This document shows positions 25,994 to 35,024 of a stretch of DNA of 63,300 bases, in pieces (the first letter of the stretch is position 1; each line of letters starts with the position of its first letter). The stretch spans positions 1 to 63,300 of the IMG/VR virus record IMGVR_UViG_3300010371_000039; one strand, given 5' to 3'. Below the pieces are notes generated by a model. It was not told the origin of the DNA and ran no database searches. It was given only the letters and a program-made list of their open reading frames with translations. The translations under genes were made by a program, and so were the position numbers. Source of the DNA: a virus.

Positions 25994-28386
25994 CACGCGG
26001 CCTCTCTTCCGCTCTCCACGAGCAGTTCCCGCATCAGGGTCTCCCACTGCGCGGCGACCCCAGACCAGGCGAACCGATCGCGCGTTCTCTTTGCCAGCGC
26101 ATTGCGGTCTTCCCAGTCCGGGACACCCCCTCGAATCATCAAGTCGCGCGAGCGTGGGCCCATAGCCATCGCCGCGACGATCTCAGTCACCCAGCGTTGC
26201 GCGCCTCCCTCGTCGTTCGGCTCCACATCGATGAGCACCCCGCCGTCGCCAACCGTCTCCGGGAGTGCCCCAAGATGTGTCGCGATGACGCGGCAGCCGG
26301 AAGCCATGGCCTCGATCGCGCCGATGCAGGATACCTCATAGAATTCACGATCGTTGGCGGTGTCCCAGCTTGGATGAAGCCAGACCCCGGCTTGCGCCAT
26401 CTCTTCGTAGAGGCGCGCGGGCGGCACGCGGCCCAGCATCCGCACGCCGCGATCGGCCATCAGGTCTAGGCGCGTCTCCAGCGCGTTGATCCGCGCGAGC
26501 GCCTCGCTATCGCCGTTGGCGCTCGCCATCTTCTCCCAGGTCTCGAAGCCGTAGGCGACCAGCAGTTCCGCGTTGGGAACAACAGCGCGCACGCGGGGCC
26601 ACCAGTCGAGGAGAAGCTCCAGGCCACGCGTGGGGCTCGATGAGTAGATCGCGCGCTCCGAGTAGCGCGGCAGGCCGTCGCACGCTTCAAACATCGACGG
26701 CAGGACGCCGTTACGCGTGACGACGATCTGCTCGGATCGAATTTCCGGGTGTTGCTGCAAGAGGCACTCGCGGTGCCACTCCGATAGCGCCAGCACGCGA
26801 TCCGCAAGCGCGGCGCCCCACTCGCTCATGCCTCCGAGCACCACGTCATGGGCCCACGCCAGACGCACCTTCGCCGGCACCACCTCGAGCAACCGCATGT
26901 CGCGCCAGGCCACCAGGACATCGCACGGCGCCGCCCTGGCCATGTCCTGCGTCGGGCGCCAGTCGACGCCCTCGTAGTGGCCCGCGCCTGCGCCGACGCT
27001 CGTGTAGACGCGCACGCGGTGACCTAGGGCCGCCAGCTCACGGGCCATGTGGGCGACAGCCTGCTCGCTGCCCCCGATGCCGTGCCGCTCGATGGTCGCC
27101 GGATTCCACGCCTCCCATGCGTCGCCGCACGCAAAGACGATGTCGAGGCAGCCCGCAGGCCGCGTCATTTTCACGCCGAGACGCTCGGCCACCGTGTCGC
27201 GCACGTCCAGGCGGATATCGCCCTTCGTGTGGAGCGCCATGGCCTTGCGCGCAACGCGGTCGGTATCACGCAACGCCGCCTGCGTACTCTGGCCCGCGAG
27301 CTCCGCCTCGTAGAGAAGCTCATTCTGCCGCAGGCTCGCATCGTCGGGCATGTGCGCGAGGGCCACTCGCACGCTCTCGAGGGCCCCGCGCGTGTCCCCC
27401 AGTTCTGCCAGCGCCACGTTGAGCGTCGCGTGAATGTAGGCGACGCGGTCGAGGGGATTCACCCATAGACGCGTCTGCGTGGGCGGCGCCGCCAGGCCTG
27501 CGCGCGCGTGATAGGCGATCTGCTCGAAGTCGGACCGCGCGCCGGTCTCGCTCGCGCGCACGTGCCACGCTCTCGCCAGTGCGAAGCTGCACTCGGCCCA
27601 TGGCCTCGCGTCGAGCGCCACCTGCGCCCAATGGATTGCGCCCTCCGCGTCGTGCTCGCGCGCTGCAATCCACGATAGGCGCATGGCCGCGATGGCCCGC
27701 TCGTCAGGATGCATGTCGCGCGGCAGTAGATCCTCGAAGACGCGCGCCGAATCCGCGAATCTGCCCGCGTCGAAGTATCCAAGTCCCAGGTAGAACCGTG
27801 CGCGGCTGGATTCCGGGTCCCGCTTCGTCCACCGCTCGAGGATCCGTAGGTTGCGAGCGAAGTCCGGCTTGCCCTTGCGACGGTGGATGATCGTCACCGC
27901 GTCGGTCTCGCCGCGCGATACCGGTGTCATCTCGGTCACAAGAACCTCGTGCACCGGGTCCTGCCATCGCCACGCGCCAATCGGCTTCACGATCCGCTCG
28001 CGCGTTTGGACACACGTAGCCCGGCCCTTCTCGTCGACCTCGTAGAGATACGGCAACTCGATGAACGCCGTCCCTTTGGGCATCGTGCTGACGAGTTCCC
28101 GGAGCCGCTCGCCGCCTTGCAATTCGTCGTCCGAGTCGATCCAGATCGCAGCGTCGCCGGTGGCCAGGTCGAAGCTATGCTGCCGCGCCATCGCGAAGTC
28201 CGCGATGCCTTCGGAATCGTTGCAGTCCGTGAAGGTCTCGTAGATGTCGGCCAGTGGCCGCGCGATCTCTCCGGCCTCCTGCGCCGTGCCCACGATCACG
28301 ATCTCGTCGACGTGCGGGCGAATCGAGGCGACGGCTGCCGGGAGCGACGGCTCGCCTTTCGTGATGAGGCACGCCGATAGCCTCAC
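25993..28386 (-). CDS. Bimodular glycosyltransferase: GT2 domain, TPR-like middle, GT4 domain
   Basis: A 797-residue protein from GTG at 28386 (GGAGG upstream, GTGA overlap). Residues ~1-190 are a GT-A/GT2 domain: LSACLITKGEPSLPAAVAS start and a WIDSDDE DxD motif (about 98-104). Residues ~195-400 are helical repeats of TPR character (SRARFYLGLGYFDAGRFADS). Residues ~415-797 are a GT4-type GT-B domain with YSSSPTRGLELLLDWWP and an EVSCIGAIEAMASG E-x7-E-like site. Two sugars could thus be added in sequence. Partner gene follows directly. Substrate unknown: virion proteins, DNA or host envelope are all possible. Confidence 0.82.
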   Translation of the reverse strand: MRLSACLITKGEPSLPAAVASIRPHVDEIVIVGTAQEAGEIARPLADIYETFTDCNDSEGIADFAMARQHSFDLATGDAAIWIDSDDELQGGERLRELVSTMPKGTAFIELPYLYEVDEKGRATCVQTRERIVKPIGAWRWQDPVHEVLVTEMTPVSRGETDAVTIIHRRKGKPDFARNLRILERWTKRDPESSRARFYLGLGYFDAGRFADSARVFEDLLPRDMHPDERAIAAMRLSWIAAREHDAEGAIHWAQVALDARPWAECSFALARAWHVRASETGARSDFEQIAYHARAGLAAPPTQTRLWVNPLDRVAYIHATLNVALAELGDTRGALESVRVALAHMPDDASLRQNELLYEAELAGQSTQAALRDTDRVARKAMALHTKGDIRLDVRDTVAERLGVKMTRPAGCLDIVFACGDAWEAWNPATIERHGIGGSEQAVAHMARELAALGHRVRVYTSVGAGAGHYEGVDWRPTQDMARAAPCDVLVAWRDMRLLEVVPAKVRLAWAHDVVLGGMSEWGAALADRVLALSEWHRECLLQQHPEIRSEQIVVTRNGVLPSMFEACDGLPRYSERAIYSSSPTRGLELLLDWWPRVRAVVPNAELLVAYGFETWEKMASANGDSEALARINALETRLDLMADRGVRMLGRVPPARLYEEMAQAGVWLHPSWDTANDREFYEVSCIGAIEAMASGCRVIATHLGALPETVGDGGVLIDVEPNDEGGAQRWVTEIVAAMAMGPRSRDLMIRGGVPDWEDRNALAKRTRDRFAWSGVAAQWETLMRELLVESGREAA

Positions 28387-28550
28387 GATGGCACCTCCGC
28401 CCCTCGCAGTTCCACGGTCGCCTCCAGGCGATCGCGCCACTCTTTTTCCGCCCCGTTACCCTCTTTCGCCGGCACACCGCAGTTCCAGGCGAGGCTCACG
28501 AGCCATGACCGGTACACGCGCTTGGCGTCCTGCATGATGCGGTAGTTCAC
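28383..28550 (-). CDS. Mini-protein before the glycosyltransferase operon
   Basis: A 55-residue frame from GTG at 28550 with GGAGG four bases upstream. It is GTGA-coupled on both ends. Contents are helical and charged (MQDAKRVYRSWLVSLAWN). Good translation signals make it likely real. Confidence 0.6.
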   Translation of the reverse strand: MNYRIMQDAKRVYRSWLVSLAWNCGVPAKEGNGAEKEWRDRLEATVELRGAEVPS

Positions 28551-28747
28551 GCGGCCTCCGGATCGTGCGGTGCCGCGTCGTCTTCATGGCGTTTGCGCCG
28601 GTCCGGCCAACTCGGCTGACAGATCCCACCGTGGCCACGCGGCAGCCCACGCGGCAGCCCACACGGCACCGTCCCACCGGCAAACGGCGACACCACCGGC
28701 TTCCCGCATATCGCCGTCGCCTCGGCAGCCATCAGCCCGTTACCCAT
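28547..28747 (-). CDS. Small Cys/Gly-rich protein
   Basis: A 66-residue frame from ATG at 28747 with GAGG five bases upstream. It has three Cys residues and an internal repeat CGLPRGLPRGHGG. GTGA-coupled to the next gene. Unknown. Confidence 0.5.
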   Translation of the reverse strand: MGNGLMAAEATAICGKPVVSPFAGGTVPCGLPRGLPRGHGGICQPSWPDRRKRHEDDAAPHDPEAA

Positions 28748-28863
28748 GGTCACCTCGTGGCGCGAGAACCAGCTCGCACCGACCTGCAACCGATCCTCGT
28801 TCCCTTTGGCCTCGCGACGGCGCGCTCGACGCCCGCCACACCGCATTTTCTAACTGCCAGTTC
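28748..28863. promoter_or_regulatory. Intergenic gap with 11-bp palindrome AACTGCCAGTT
   Basis: A 116-base gap without a gene. AACTGCCAGTT at 28852-28862 is a perfect dyad around one base. The same dyad (as AACTGGCAGTT, extended to 15 bp) occurs at 47993-48007 in the other transcription unit. It may be an operator or a short hairpin at the end of the upstream mini-gene. Confidence 0.35.
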
Positions 28864-29040
28864 TCAACGTCCGCAAGGCAAAAGCGACGACGCGTCTAGC
28901 CATTCGAACTCGTATTGGCGTCGCGTGGCATCTGGTGGCGTCGTGTGGCGTCTTATGAAGACCGTAATCCGATCGCATGGACTTTGGCGCCGTGTCCGTC
29001 TGGCGTCCGCGCGCCGCGACTTCGGTGCGGTGGTCGTCAT
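28864..29040 (-). CDS. Small basic protein
   Basis: A 58-residue frame, ATG at 29040, with GAGGAG about ten bases upstream. Arg/Thr-rich (MTTTAPKSRRADARRTRRQS) with an acidic aromatic C-terminus. The DNA contains short GGCGTC-type repeats, so coding is only probable. Confidence 0.4.
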   Translation of the reverse strand: MTTTAPKSRRADARRTRRQSPCDRITVFIRRHTTPPDATRRQYEFEWLDASSLLPCGR

Positions 29041-29051
29041 GGGGTGTCTCC

Positions 29052-30233
29052 TCAAAACAGCGCGCGCTGCGCATCTTCGATGGGCAGGCAGTGTGGACTG
29101 AACCAGATCCTCTCGCGGCGGCAGTTGTCGTTGTCGTCGCCGCTGTACCCGCGAGTCGCCTTCCACGCGTGGCACGTCCAGCCAGGCATGTCGTGCTCGC
29201 CCTCGTATCCGCACAGGGCGATCCGGAGGTCCTTGTCGTCCCCGTTCTCGCGCGCCCACGCGGCCACGCGAGCCGCCAACGTCGTGTCGTCCTCCGCGTA
29301 GAGCCCCGCCGCGCGTTCATCGCCGCCGTAGGGCGGGTCCAGGAACACGGCGCACGGGTTCATGCCGCTGTTGCGACTGCGGGTCGTTCCGAGCACCGAT
29401 GGCGTGCGCACGCGAGTCCAGTCACCGCAGCACACGCGCACGCGGCGAAGCCGCGCCTGGAGCGCGCGAAACCACTCGAGCGCGGGTGGGCCGTCGCGCG
29501 TCACGGGCGCGCCTTCGGCCCACCGCCCTTCTCGCAGGCCGTTTACGACGCCCTGGTTTCCCATCAGATCGGGCATCCGAGACGGCGCGTTGATGCCCCG
29601 GCCTCCACCAGACAGCGAAGGGGGTTGCCCCGCAGACGACACGCCATGGCCGCCGTTGCGCGCGTTCGTCCGCCGTCCGAAGCGACGTTTCGTGTGCGGC
29701 TTTACCGACCAGTCGGCGTTGACCGCGTGCACGCCGTGTCCAGCGTTTGAGGCGCTCACATCTGGGCGCTTCTCGTGGACATCATCGCCCCCATGTCGCG
29801 TGGACGCCGTGCACCACCCGCTACCGATCCACATAGACAGGCCCCAGACCCACCACCCTGCGCGCTTCGCGTCGAAGTACTCGGGGTCCTGGACCATCCG
29901 GGCGCGGTGCTCTTGGAGCGTTGCGACCAGCCACCGGTGGCGGGCATGCAGATCAGGTTCCGATACCGGCCAGTCGCACCACTGCGCGACGTCGTCGGGC
30001 GCCGCGCTCACCGCGCGCCAGAAGTTGGCGAGGTGCGAGTCGACGTCGTTGACGGTTTCGATCTTGGGCTCGTGCGGTCGGCTGAGCAGGACGGCGAGGC
30101 TACCGGCGAACGGCTCGACGTAGTTCGGCACGTTGCCGAAGGCGCGCCACACGATGTCGGCGGCGCGCGACTTTCCGCCGAACCACGGAAAGGGAGCGCG
30201 CAACGTCCCGATCTGCGACTCCGCTGTGCTCAC
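29052..30233 (-). CDS. DNA adenine methyltransferase, Dam/D12 class
   Basis: A 393-residue protein from GTG at 30233 (GTGA overlap). N-terminal PFPWFGGKSRAADIV and NYVEPFAGSLAVLLSRP (about 14-50) are the D12-class target/SAM motifs. Motif IV DPPYGG is near residue 295. Between them lies a long Gly/Asn/His-rich insertion (about 155-250), common in phage members. It methylates adenine N6, protecting phage DNA from restriction or marking it for replication control. Confidence 0.9.
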   Translation of the reverse strand: MSTAESQIGTLRAPFPWFGGKSRAADIVWRAFGNVPNYVEPFAGSLAVLLSRPHEPKIETVNDVDSHLANFWRAVSAAPDDVAQWCDWPVSEPDLHARHRWLVATLQEHRARMVQDPEYFDAKRAGWWVWGLSMWIGSGWCTASTRHGGDDVHEKRPDVSASNAGHGVHAVNADWSVKPHTKRRFGRRTNARNGGHGVSSAGQPPSLSGGGRGINAPSRMPDLMGNQGVVNGLREGRWAEGAPVTRDGPPALEWFRALQARLRRVRVCCGDWTRVRTPSVLGTTRSRNSGMNPCAVFLDPPYGGDERAAGLYAEDDTTLAARVAAWARENGDDKDLRIALCGYEGEHDMPGWTCHAWKATRGYSGDDNDNCRRERIWFSPHCLPIEDAQRALF

Positions 30234-30529
30234 TTGCCAGCCCCTTTCCTCGAGTCCTCGAGCCACTTCCGCCCGAAGTCCGTCAGCTCGTACCTGCCGC
30301 CCGTGCGTGCGACGAAGCCGTCGCCCTCGAGCAGCGCGAGTTCTCGCGGCGACAGCATCTCCGGGTAGAGCGCAAACAGTTCCAGCTCCGAGATCGACGG
30401 TGACTGGAGGCTCGGGTGCTGCTCGCCCGAGCGGCGCATCCAACTGCCGGCGGTGGAGCGGGGCCGCATGGGGAGCACGCGGGCCTGGGCCTCCGAGACG
30501 CGCTTCTGGGCTGCGCGGCGGTCAGCCAT
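30230..30529 (-). CDS. Small winged-helix-like protein
   Basis: A 99-residue protein from ATG at 30529, overlapping the helicase stop by 8 bases. C-terminal LSPRELALLEGDGFVARTGG and YELTDFGRKWLE match a winged-helix end. It lies between DnaB and the methylase; possibly a helicase accessory or regulator. Confidence 0.55.
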   Translation of the reverse strand: MADRRAAQKRVSEAQARVLPMRPRSTAGSWMRRSGEQHPSLQSPSISELELFALYPEMLSPRELALLEGDGFVARTGGRYELTDFGRKWLEDSRKGAGK

Positions 30530-32024
30530 TCGGACCTCCGTAGACGCGAGCGAACGTCTCCTCGCCGTCGTAGTCGCGGAAGGCCACGTGCACCGGGTCG
30601 AATTCGACGAGTAGTGGGCCCTGCGAGTCGTTGCGAGCCTTCGCCACGATGAGAGCCGCCGGCTTGGTCGTGTCGAGGACCCCGGACTGCTTGTCCTTGT
30701 CGCGATGCAGGATGAGCACCATGTCCGCGTCGCGCCCGATCGCATCGCTCTCCGCCAGGTGGTGCAGTTGTGGAATACGCGACTCGCTCTTTTGGCTCTC
30801 GGACTGGCGGTTGATCTGGGCCAGTGCCATCACGTGGCACCCGAAGCGCTCTGCGAGGCGCCGGAGGTGGCGACTTACCTCCGCCACCTGCCTCTCGCGA
30901 CTGTCGCGCTTGAGGGCCTCCGACGATGGGATGACGAGGCCCACGTGGTCGACGACGATGAGGGCGAGCACCTTGCCCTCACGCGCGAGCTTGCGCACCA
31001 GCTCGTCACACATGCTCGCGATGCTCGCGATGGTCTGCTGCGTGGAGTCGGCGAAGAACAGGCCCAGTTGCGTGATCTCTCCGACAGCCGCCGTAAGCGC
31101 GCCCCATTGCTCCTTGCTCAACGTGCCGTCGGGACGTCCCACCCGGCGAAGGGCGCGCGCTGGGATGCCTGCCCGCGCAGCCGCAAGGCGTCCGCAGAAG
31201 AGGGAGGCCTTCATCTCGAGCGAGACGTAGAGGACCACCGCGTTCTCCGATCGCTCGGCGATCCCCATCGCGATACCCGCGGCCAACGCGCTCTTGCCCA
31301 CCGATGTGCGCGCGGCGAGAACCGAGACCTCATTGGGAAAAAGCCCTACGACCTCCTGGTCGAGGTCCCGCAGCCCTGTCGACCAGCACGCGCTCTGCGC
31401 CGCGCGAACGCGCTCAAAGTACTCCGTGAACGCGTCCTTCGCCGAGACGAAGTGACCTGACGCCGAGAGGTCGCCGCCCACCTCCGCAAGCTTCGATAGC
31501 GCCGAAGCAAGCGCCTCCCCCGGCGGCATCTTCGGATTGCGCGCCATGGTCGCGATCTCCGCGGAGCACGCGACGATCTTCCTTCGGCTCCACGCGTCAC
31601 GGATACCGTGAGCGTAGGCGCGCGCCTGCGCCTCGCTGACCGTAGTCGCGTCGTCGAGCAGGCCGCGGAGCTTCCCGAGGTCCCAGCCGCGCCCCGAGGC
31701 GACCATCTGCGCATGCACCGCGACAGGTTCGTGGTGCGCCCCCTGCGCGTGACAGTCCACCATTGCGCGCACGATGTCCGCGTGCCGCGCGTCGCCCATC
31801 GTCTCGCCGCCGCGCAGCAGGTCGAGGACCATCTCGACGCGGAGCGCCTCGGGGGCGTTCGTGCCGGCCCAGAGAAGCGCTCCGAGTAGAGCGCGCTCTT
31901 GGGCGACGTCCGGCGGGTAGCTCGCGCCGCGCGGCTGCCCTCGCATCCGCTCCGTGCCCGCCGCAGGATCGGGCGACAGCTTTCCGGCCTTCAGTCGGTC
32001 GGCTTCATCGGGCGCAGAGGTCAC
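30522..32024 (-). CDS. dnaB: Replicative DNA helicase, DnaB family
   Basis: A 500-residue protein from GTG at 32024 (GAGGGA upstream, GTGA overlap). The N-terminal DnaB domain begins near residue 40 (PPDVAQERALLGALL). The RecA-like part has Walker A ARTSVGKSALA near residue 240, LYVSLEM, the Walker B LIVVDHVGLV and QINRQSE followed by HLAESDAIGRDADMVLILHR, all standard DnaB motifs. Unwinds DNA at the phage fork. It sits next to the primase, as is usual. Confidence 0.93.
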   Translation of the reverse strand: MTSAPDEADRLKAGKLSPDPAAGTERMRGQPRGASYPPDVAQERALLGALLWAGTNAPEALRVEMVLDLLRGGETMGDARHADIVRAMVDCHAQGAHHEPVAVHAQMVASGRGWDLGKLRGLLDDATTVSEAQARAYAHGIRDAWSRRKIVACSAEIATMARNPKMPPGEALASALSKLAEVGGDLSASGHFVSAKDAFTEYFERVRAAQSACWSTGLRDLDQEVVGLFPNEVSVLAARTSVGKSALAAGIAMGIAERSENAVVLYVSLEMKASLFCGRLAAARAGIPARALRRVGRPDGTLSKEQWGALTAAVGEITQLGLFFADSTQQTIASIASMCDELVRKLAREGKVLALIVVDHVGLVIPSSEALKRDSRERQVAEVSRHLRRLAERFGCHVMALAQINRQSESQKSESRIPQLHHLAESDAIGRDADMVLILHRDKDKQSGVLDTTKPAALIVAKARNDSQGPLLVEFDPVHVAFRDYDGEETFARVYGGPNG

Positions 32025-33082
32025 GCGTCCCTCCTGGTGCGAAACACGAATGCCCTGCGGCGGAGCGAGGCCTCGACTTCCGCCGCGTATCGGTCCCCCG
32101 CCTTGTCGTTGTCCGTTCGGACGTAGACCCGGATGCCGATCGGAATCCGCTCCGCGAACTTCGACGTCCACGAGCCGCTCACGATCCCCAGTACCGCGAC
32201 AGACGGGGCTCGCGTCACCTGGCAGCGAGCGAGGAAATCAGGCTCTCCCTCGACGACGACGACAGTCTCCGGGGCGCGCTCGCCGCGCAGCATCGCGAGT
32301 CCGAAGGTCTCCGCCATCACGAGCTCCGACGCCTTGTGCCCACTCGGCGGGAGGCGCTTCGGGCCCTCTCCGTCGCGCACGCGCCACGCTCGCACGCTCC
32401 GCAGCGCGCCGCCGGCATCGAACATCGGGACGATCAGTCGGTAACCCAGGTCGCGCCACGGGCGCGCCGCATCGTCGCTCCCGCGGTAGGCCGCCCATCG
32501 CGGAAGGGCGCCGCGCGATGGGAGCACCCGGCCGATCCCGCGACCGTCCACCCCCGCCGGGTCGATGCCGCGGCCGCGAAGGTACGCCGCGACCTCCGCG
32601 TCGTCGGACACCGGACGGCACGCGCCCCAAAGCGCCTCGACCTCCTGCAGATCGGGCCAGGGGCGATCGGCGGGCGGCGAAGGCTCAGGGCGAGCCGGCG
32701 GCGGCGCCGGGCGTTCGGCGGCCGGCGCGCGACCCGAGATCTCGTCGACGATTTGCCAGAGCCCACCGATGCGCGCAGCCTCGAGCAGCACCTCGCGGAA
32801 GTCCCGGCGCACGCTCAGGCCGCGCACGGCAGCCACGAGCCCCAGCACGTCGCCGCCGGCGCCGCACCCGTGGCAGTTCCAAAGTAGCGCTCCAGAGCGA
32901 TTCTGGACCGAACAGCTCGGGCTTCGGTCGCCGTGCACCGGGCAGCGGATGATCCAACCGCCAGCCTGTCGCTGGCGCGCGCGACCTTCGCCGAGGATGC
33001 CCAGCGCCTCGAGCACGCGCGTCGGGTCCGTGAGGGCGCGCTTGATCTCGGGGGCATGGTTCACGCGATCGGCAGCCATCAT
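32021..33082 (-). CDS. DNA primase (CHC2 zinc finger and Toprim)
   Basis: A 353-residue protein. The CHC2 finger is CPVHGDRSPSCSV ... WNCHGCGAGGD (about 47-79), followed by a Pro/Ala-rich linker. The Toprim site is VVVVEGEPDFLA with the second acidic pair in RTDNDKAGDRYA near the end. Makes RNA primers for lagging strands with the adjacent DnaB. It is shorter than cellular DnaG, lacking a C-terminal helicase-binding domain. ATGA-coupled to the replication initiator. Confidence 0.9.
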   Translation of the reverse strand: MMAADRVNHAPEIKRALTDPTRVLEALGILGEGRARQRQAGGWIIRCPVHGDRSPSCSVQNRSGALLWNCHGCGAGGDVLGLVAAVRGLSVRRDFREVLLEAARIGGLWQIVDEISGRAPAAERPAPPPARPEPSPPADRPWPDLQEVEALWGACRPVSDDAEVAAYLRGRGIDPAGVDGRGIGRVLPSRGALPRWAAYRGSDDAARPWRDLGYRLIVPMFDAGGALRSVRAWRVRDGEGPKRLPPSGHKASELVMAETFGLAMLRGERAPETVVVVEGEPDFLARCQVTRAPSVAVLGIVSGSWTSKFAERIPIGIRVYVRTDNDKAGDRYAAEVEASLRRRAFVFRTRRDA

Positions 33083-34068
33083 CCGGCCCTCCGGATCCGG
33101 TCGAAGTCGGACCCGATCGAACCCTCCCGCAGCACGTGGTCCCGCAACAGCGCGTCGATGTCGGGCACCTCAACGAGTTCCGCAGATGGCGGCGCCGGCT
33201 CGGTTTCGGCGCGCCCGTCGGCACGCTGGGCGGGAGCGGGAGCCACGTAACCGCCGGAACTCACCCAGCGCTCAAAGTCCGGCGGGCTAAGCCTTTTGCC
33301 TCGGTTCGCCGTCGCGTAGGCCGCGCCTGCGCGACCGGCCCACTCGATTCGAGCCTGGGCGTCCGTCGCGCGCGAGTGCTCACGGATCGCCGTAGCGAGC
33401 GTCTCGAGATCCCATCGATTCAGCCTCGGCGGGGCGGCGGCCTGCGTCACCGAACGCACGCCGTAACCCCATTCAGCCACGGCCATGCCGCCCGCGCCGT
33501 CGTCCGTGGTCGGCCGTGTCGGCTTCGACTCCGACACAGCGACAACGCTAGTAGGTGGATCTGGATCTACGAGATCAGAGAGAGAAGATCCTCTCCTCTC
33601 CTCTCCTCTCCAGGAGTCACCGTCTCGTAACTCATCACGTAACGCGTTACGTGACGTGTTAGGTGACGCGTCGTCTTCGGCGTTACCAGCCTCCGTCTTC
33701 TTTTTGCCTCGATGCTTCGCCTGTCGGTCGGCGTTCGACTTCAGTCGAGCGTCGATCTCTGCCTTCGTTTCGTTGAATTCGTCGTACTTTACGACACGGA
33801 TCCCGTCGACGCCCTTCTTGGTGACCACCGCAAAGAGGCCCACTTCGACGAGGCGTTGAATGTGGTCCGGCAGGTTGTACTTACCGAGCCATTCGAGGGC
33901 GCAGAACCCATCCTTCTCGCGAAAACGCGAGGCGCACAGGGCGGCCAGCCAGACGCCCATACAGGCCGCCCGTTCCACCGGATCCTTGATGGGCAGGAGG
34001 CGCTCATGATCGGGAAGCTCGACCCCGACGTGTGCGACGATACGGATGCGTCCGGACGGACTGGCCAT
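33079..34068 (-). CDS. Replication initiator-like protein
   Basis: A 329-residue protein. The N-terminal ~95 residues form a winged-helix-like domain (MASPSGRIRIVAHVGVELPD, then LPDHIQRLVEVGLFAVV) of the type seen in phage replication organisers. The middle (about 115-180) is charged and of low complexity, and its DNA holds a striking repeat/palindrome block (separate entry). The C-terminal part is helical and acidic. Being the first gene before primase and helicase supports origin binding and helicase loading. Not a certain family call. Confidence 0.65.
   Translation of the reverse strand: MASPSGRIRIVAHVGVELPDHERLLPIKDPVERAACMGVWLAALCASRFREKDGFCALEWLGKYNLPDHIQRLVEVGLFAVVTKKGVDGIRVVKYDEFNETKAEIDARLKSNADRQAKHRGKKKTEAGNAEDDASPNTSRNALRDELRDGDSWRGEERRGSSLSDLVDPDPPTSVVAVSESKPTRPTTDDGAGGMAVAEWGYGVRSVTQAAAPPRLNRWDLETLATAIREHSRATDAQARIEWAGRAGAAYATANRGKRLSPPDFERWVSSGGYVAPAPAQRADGRAETEPAPPSAELVEVPDIDALLRDHVLREGSIGSDFDRIRRAG
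33590..33672. other. Candidate replication origin inside the initiator gene
   Basis: A tandem CTCTC-type pyrimidine tract (about 33,590-33,612) is followed by a perfect 20-bp palindrome TCACGTAACGCGTTACGTGA (33635-33654). Half-site variants CGTAACTCATCACG on the left and GTGACGTGTTAGGTGACG on the right flank it. Repeats plus a dyad inside the gene for the initiator recall the lambda O arrangement. It lies in a low-complexity part of the protein, so the DNA pattern is not forced by the fold. No AT-rich unwinding element is obvious. Confidence 0.45.
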
Positions 34069-34671
34069 CTACCAGCCCTCCTCCGCGTCGCCCTTCCACT
34101 GCACTGCGTTGGCGGCCTTGCCCCAGCGTCGCCGGAGCGCCTCCTCGTCCGGAGGCGCAGCTACGGCCATGCGCTCGTCGGAGCCGCAGGCGTGGCATCG
34201 GTAGCCGGCGCTCGCATGCCGGAACGACGTGCGCTCGCAGGCGCCGCAGTCGATGACCTCGGCGTGGTCTGCCGCCTGCCACCCGTCTTCCACCTCGCGA
34301 TCCCACAGCCCGAGGAGACCGAACGATGGCCAGCCGGCGGACGCGAAGATCCGCGCCCCCACGACCAGGAAGTCGCCGCGCCACCCGCTGCGGCAGATCT
34401 TCTGTGCGAGCGGCTCCAGCTCCGCGAAGTCGAGGGCTGGCTTGACCTCGACCACGAGGTGCGGACGCCCGGGCAACGAGACGATGAAGTCCGGGATGTA
34501 CCCCGAGAGGTCGAGCGGCTCGTACTCCCACGGCCACCGCAACTCGGTGAACATCGCGGCCCATTTGGCCTCGAGACGGCTCCGGAATCGGACGCCCGAG
34601 TACTCCGTAGCGATGCTGGTCTGCGACAGATCGATCGTTGCCGCGCGCGCGGTGGCGACTCGGAATCCCAT
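34069..34671 (-). CDS. PD-(D/E)XK nuclease-like protein with zinc ribbon
   Basis: A 200-residue protein. The nuclease motifs read RFRSRLEAKWAAMF (Glu), then GYIPDFIV (Asp) and LVVEVKPALDF (E-x-K), about residues 28-82, a standard PD-(D/E)XK core. C-terminal CGACERT...CHACG (about 145-165) is a zinc ribbon. Likely structure-specific or recombination nuclease; it lies in the replication block. Confidence 0.75.
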   Translation of the reverse strand: MGFRVATARAATIDLSQTSIATEYSGVRFRSRLEAKWAAMFTELRWPWEYEPLDLSGYIPDFIVSLPGRPHLVVEVKPALDFAELEPLAQKICRSGWRGDFLVVGARIFASAGWPSFGLLGLWDREVEDGWQAADHAEVIDCGACERTSFRHASAGYRCHACGSDERMAVAAPPDEEALRRRWGKAANAVQWKGDAEEGW

Positions 34672-34964
34672 CAGCCTTCGACCTCCTCCCGTACCAGCCG
34701 CTCGATCTGCTCCTGCCTATCCTGCGCGACGCGCTGCCAGTGCTGGACGGCGGCGCGGGACTCGCCGAGCGACGGGCTGACGCCGCCCGTCGCCGCGTCG
34801 AGGCAGACGAGCATCCGGTCCAGACACGCGACGCAGAGGTCCTCGGCGGTCATCTGGCGCGCGGGACCGCGGACGCCGCGGACCACCATCACGTCGCGCG
34901 CGCGGCACATCCCGCAGCGCCCACGTGTGACCTCGAGTTCGAACGAAGCTTGTTCCTCGGACAC
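34671..34964 (-). CDS. Small zinc-ribbon protein
   Basis: A 97-residue protein from GTG at 34964 (GGAGGG upstream). CGMC and CVAC pairs make a four-Cys site; the C-terminal half is a charged helix. TGATG-coupled to the nuclease gene, so it may be its partner. Confidence 0.6.
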   Translation of the reverse strand: MSEEQASFELEVTRGRCGMCRARDVMVVRGVRGPARQMTAEDLCVACLDRMLVCLDAATGGVSPSLGESRAAVQHWQRVAQDRQEQIERLVREEVEG

Positions 34965-35024
34965 GATGCCCTCCTTTCCTGCGAAGAAAGTCCCCACGAC
35001 CCCACTGCCCGGCGCGGCTCGGCC

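Noticed and set aside
33590-33612. CTCTC tract as a microsatellite of no function
   Set aside because: Not dismissed alone, but it is kept only as part of the origin candidate since simple repeats occur by chance in low-complexity coding DNA.
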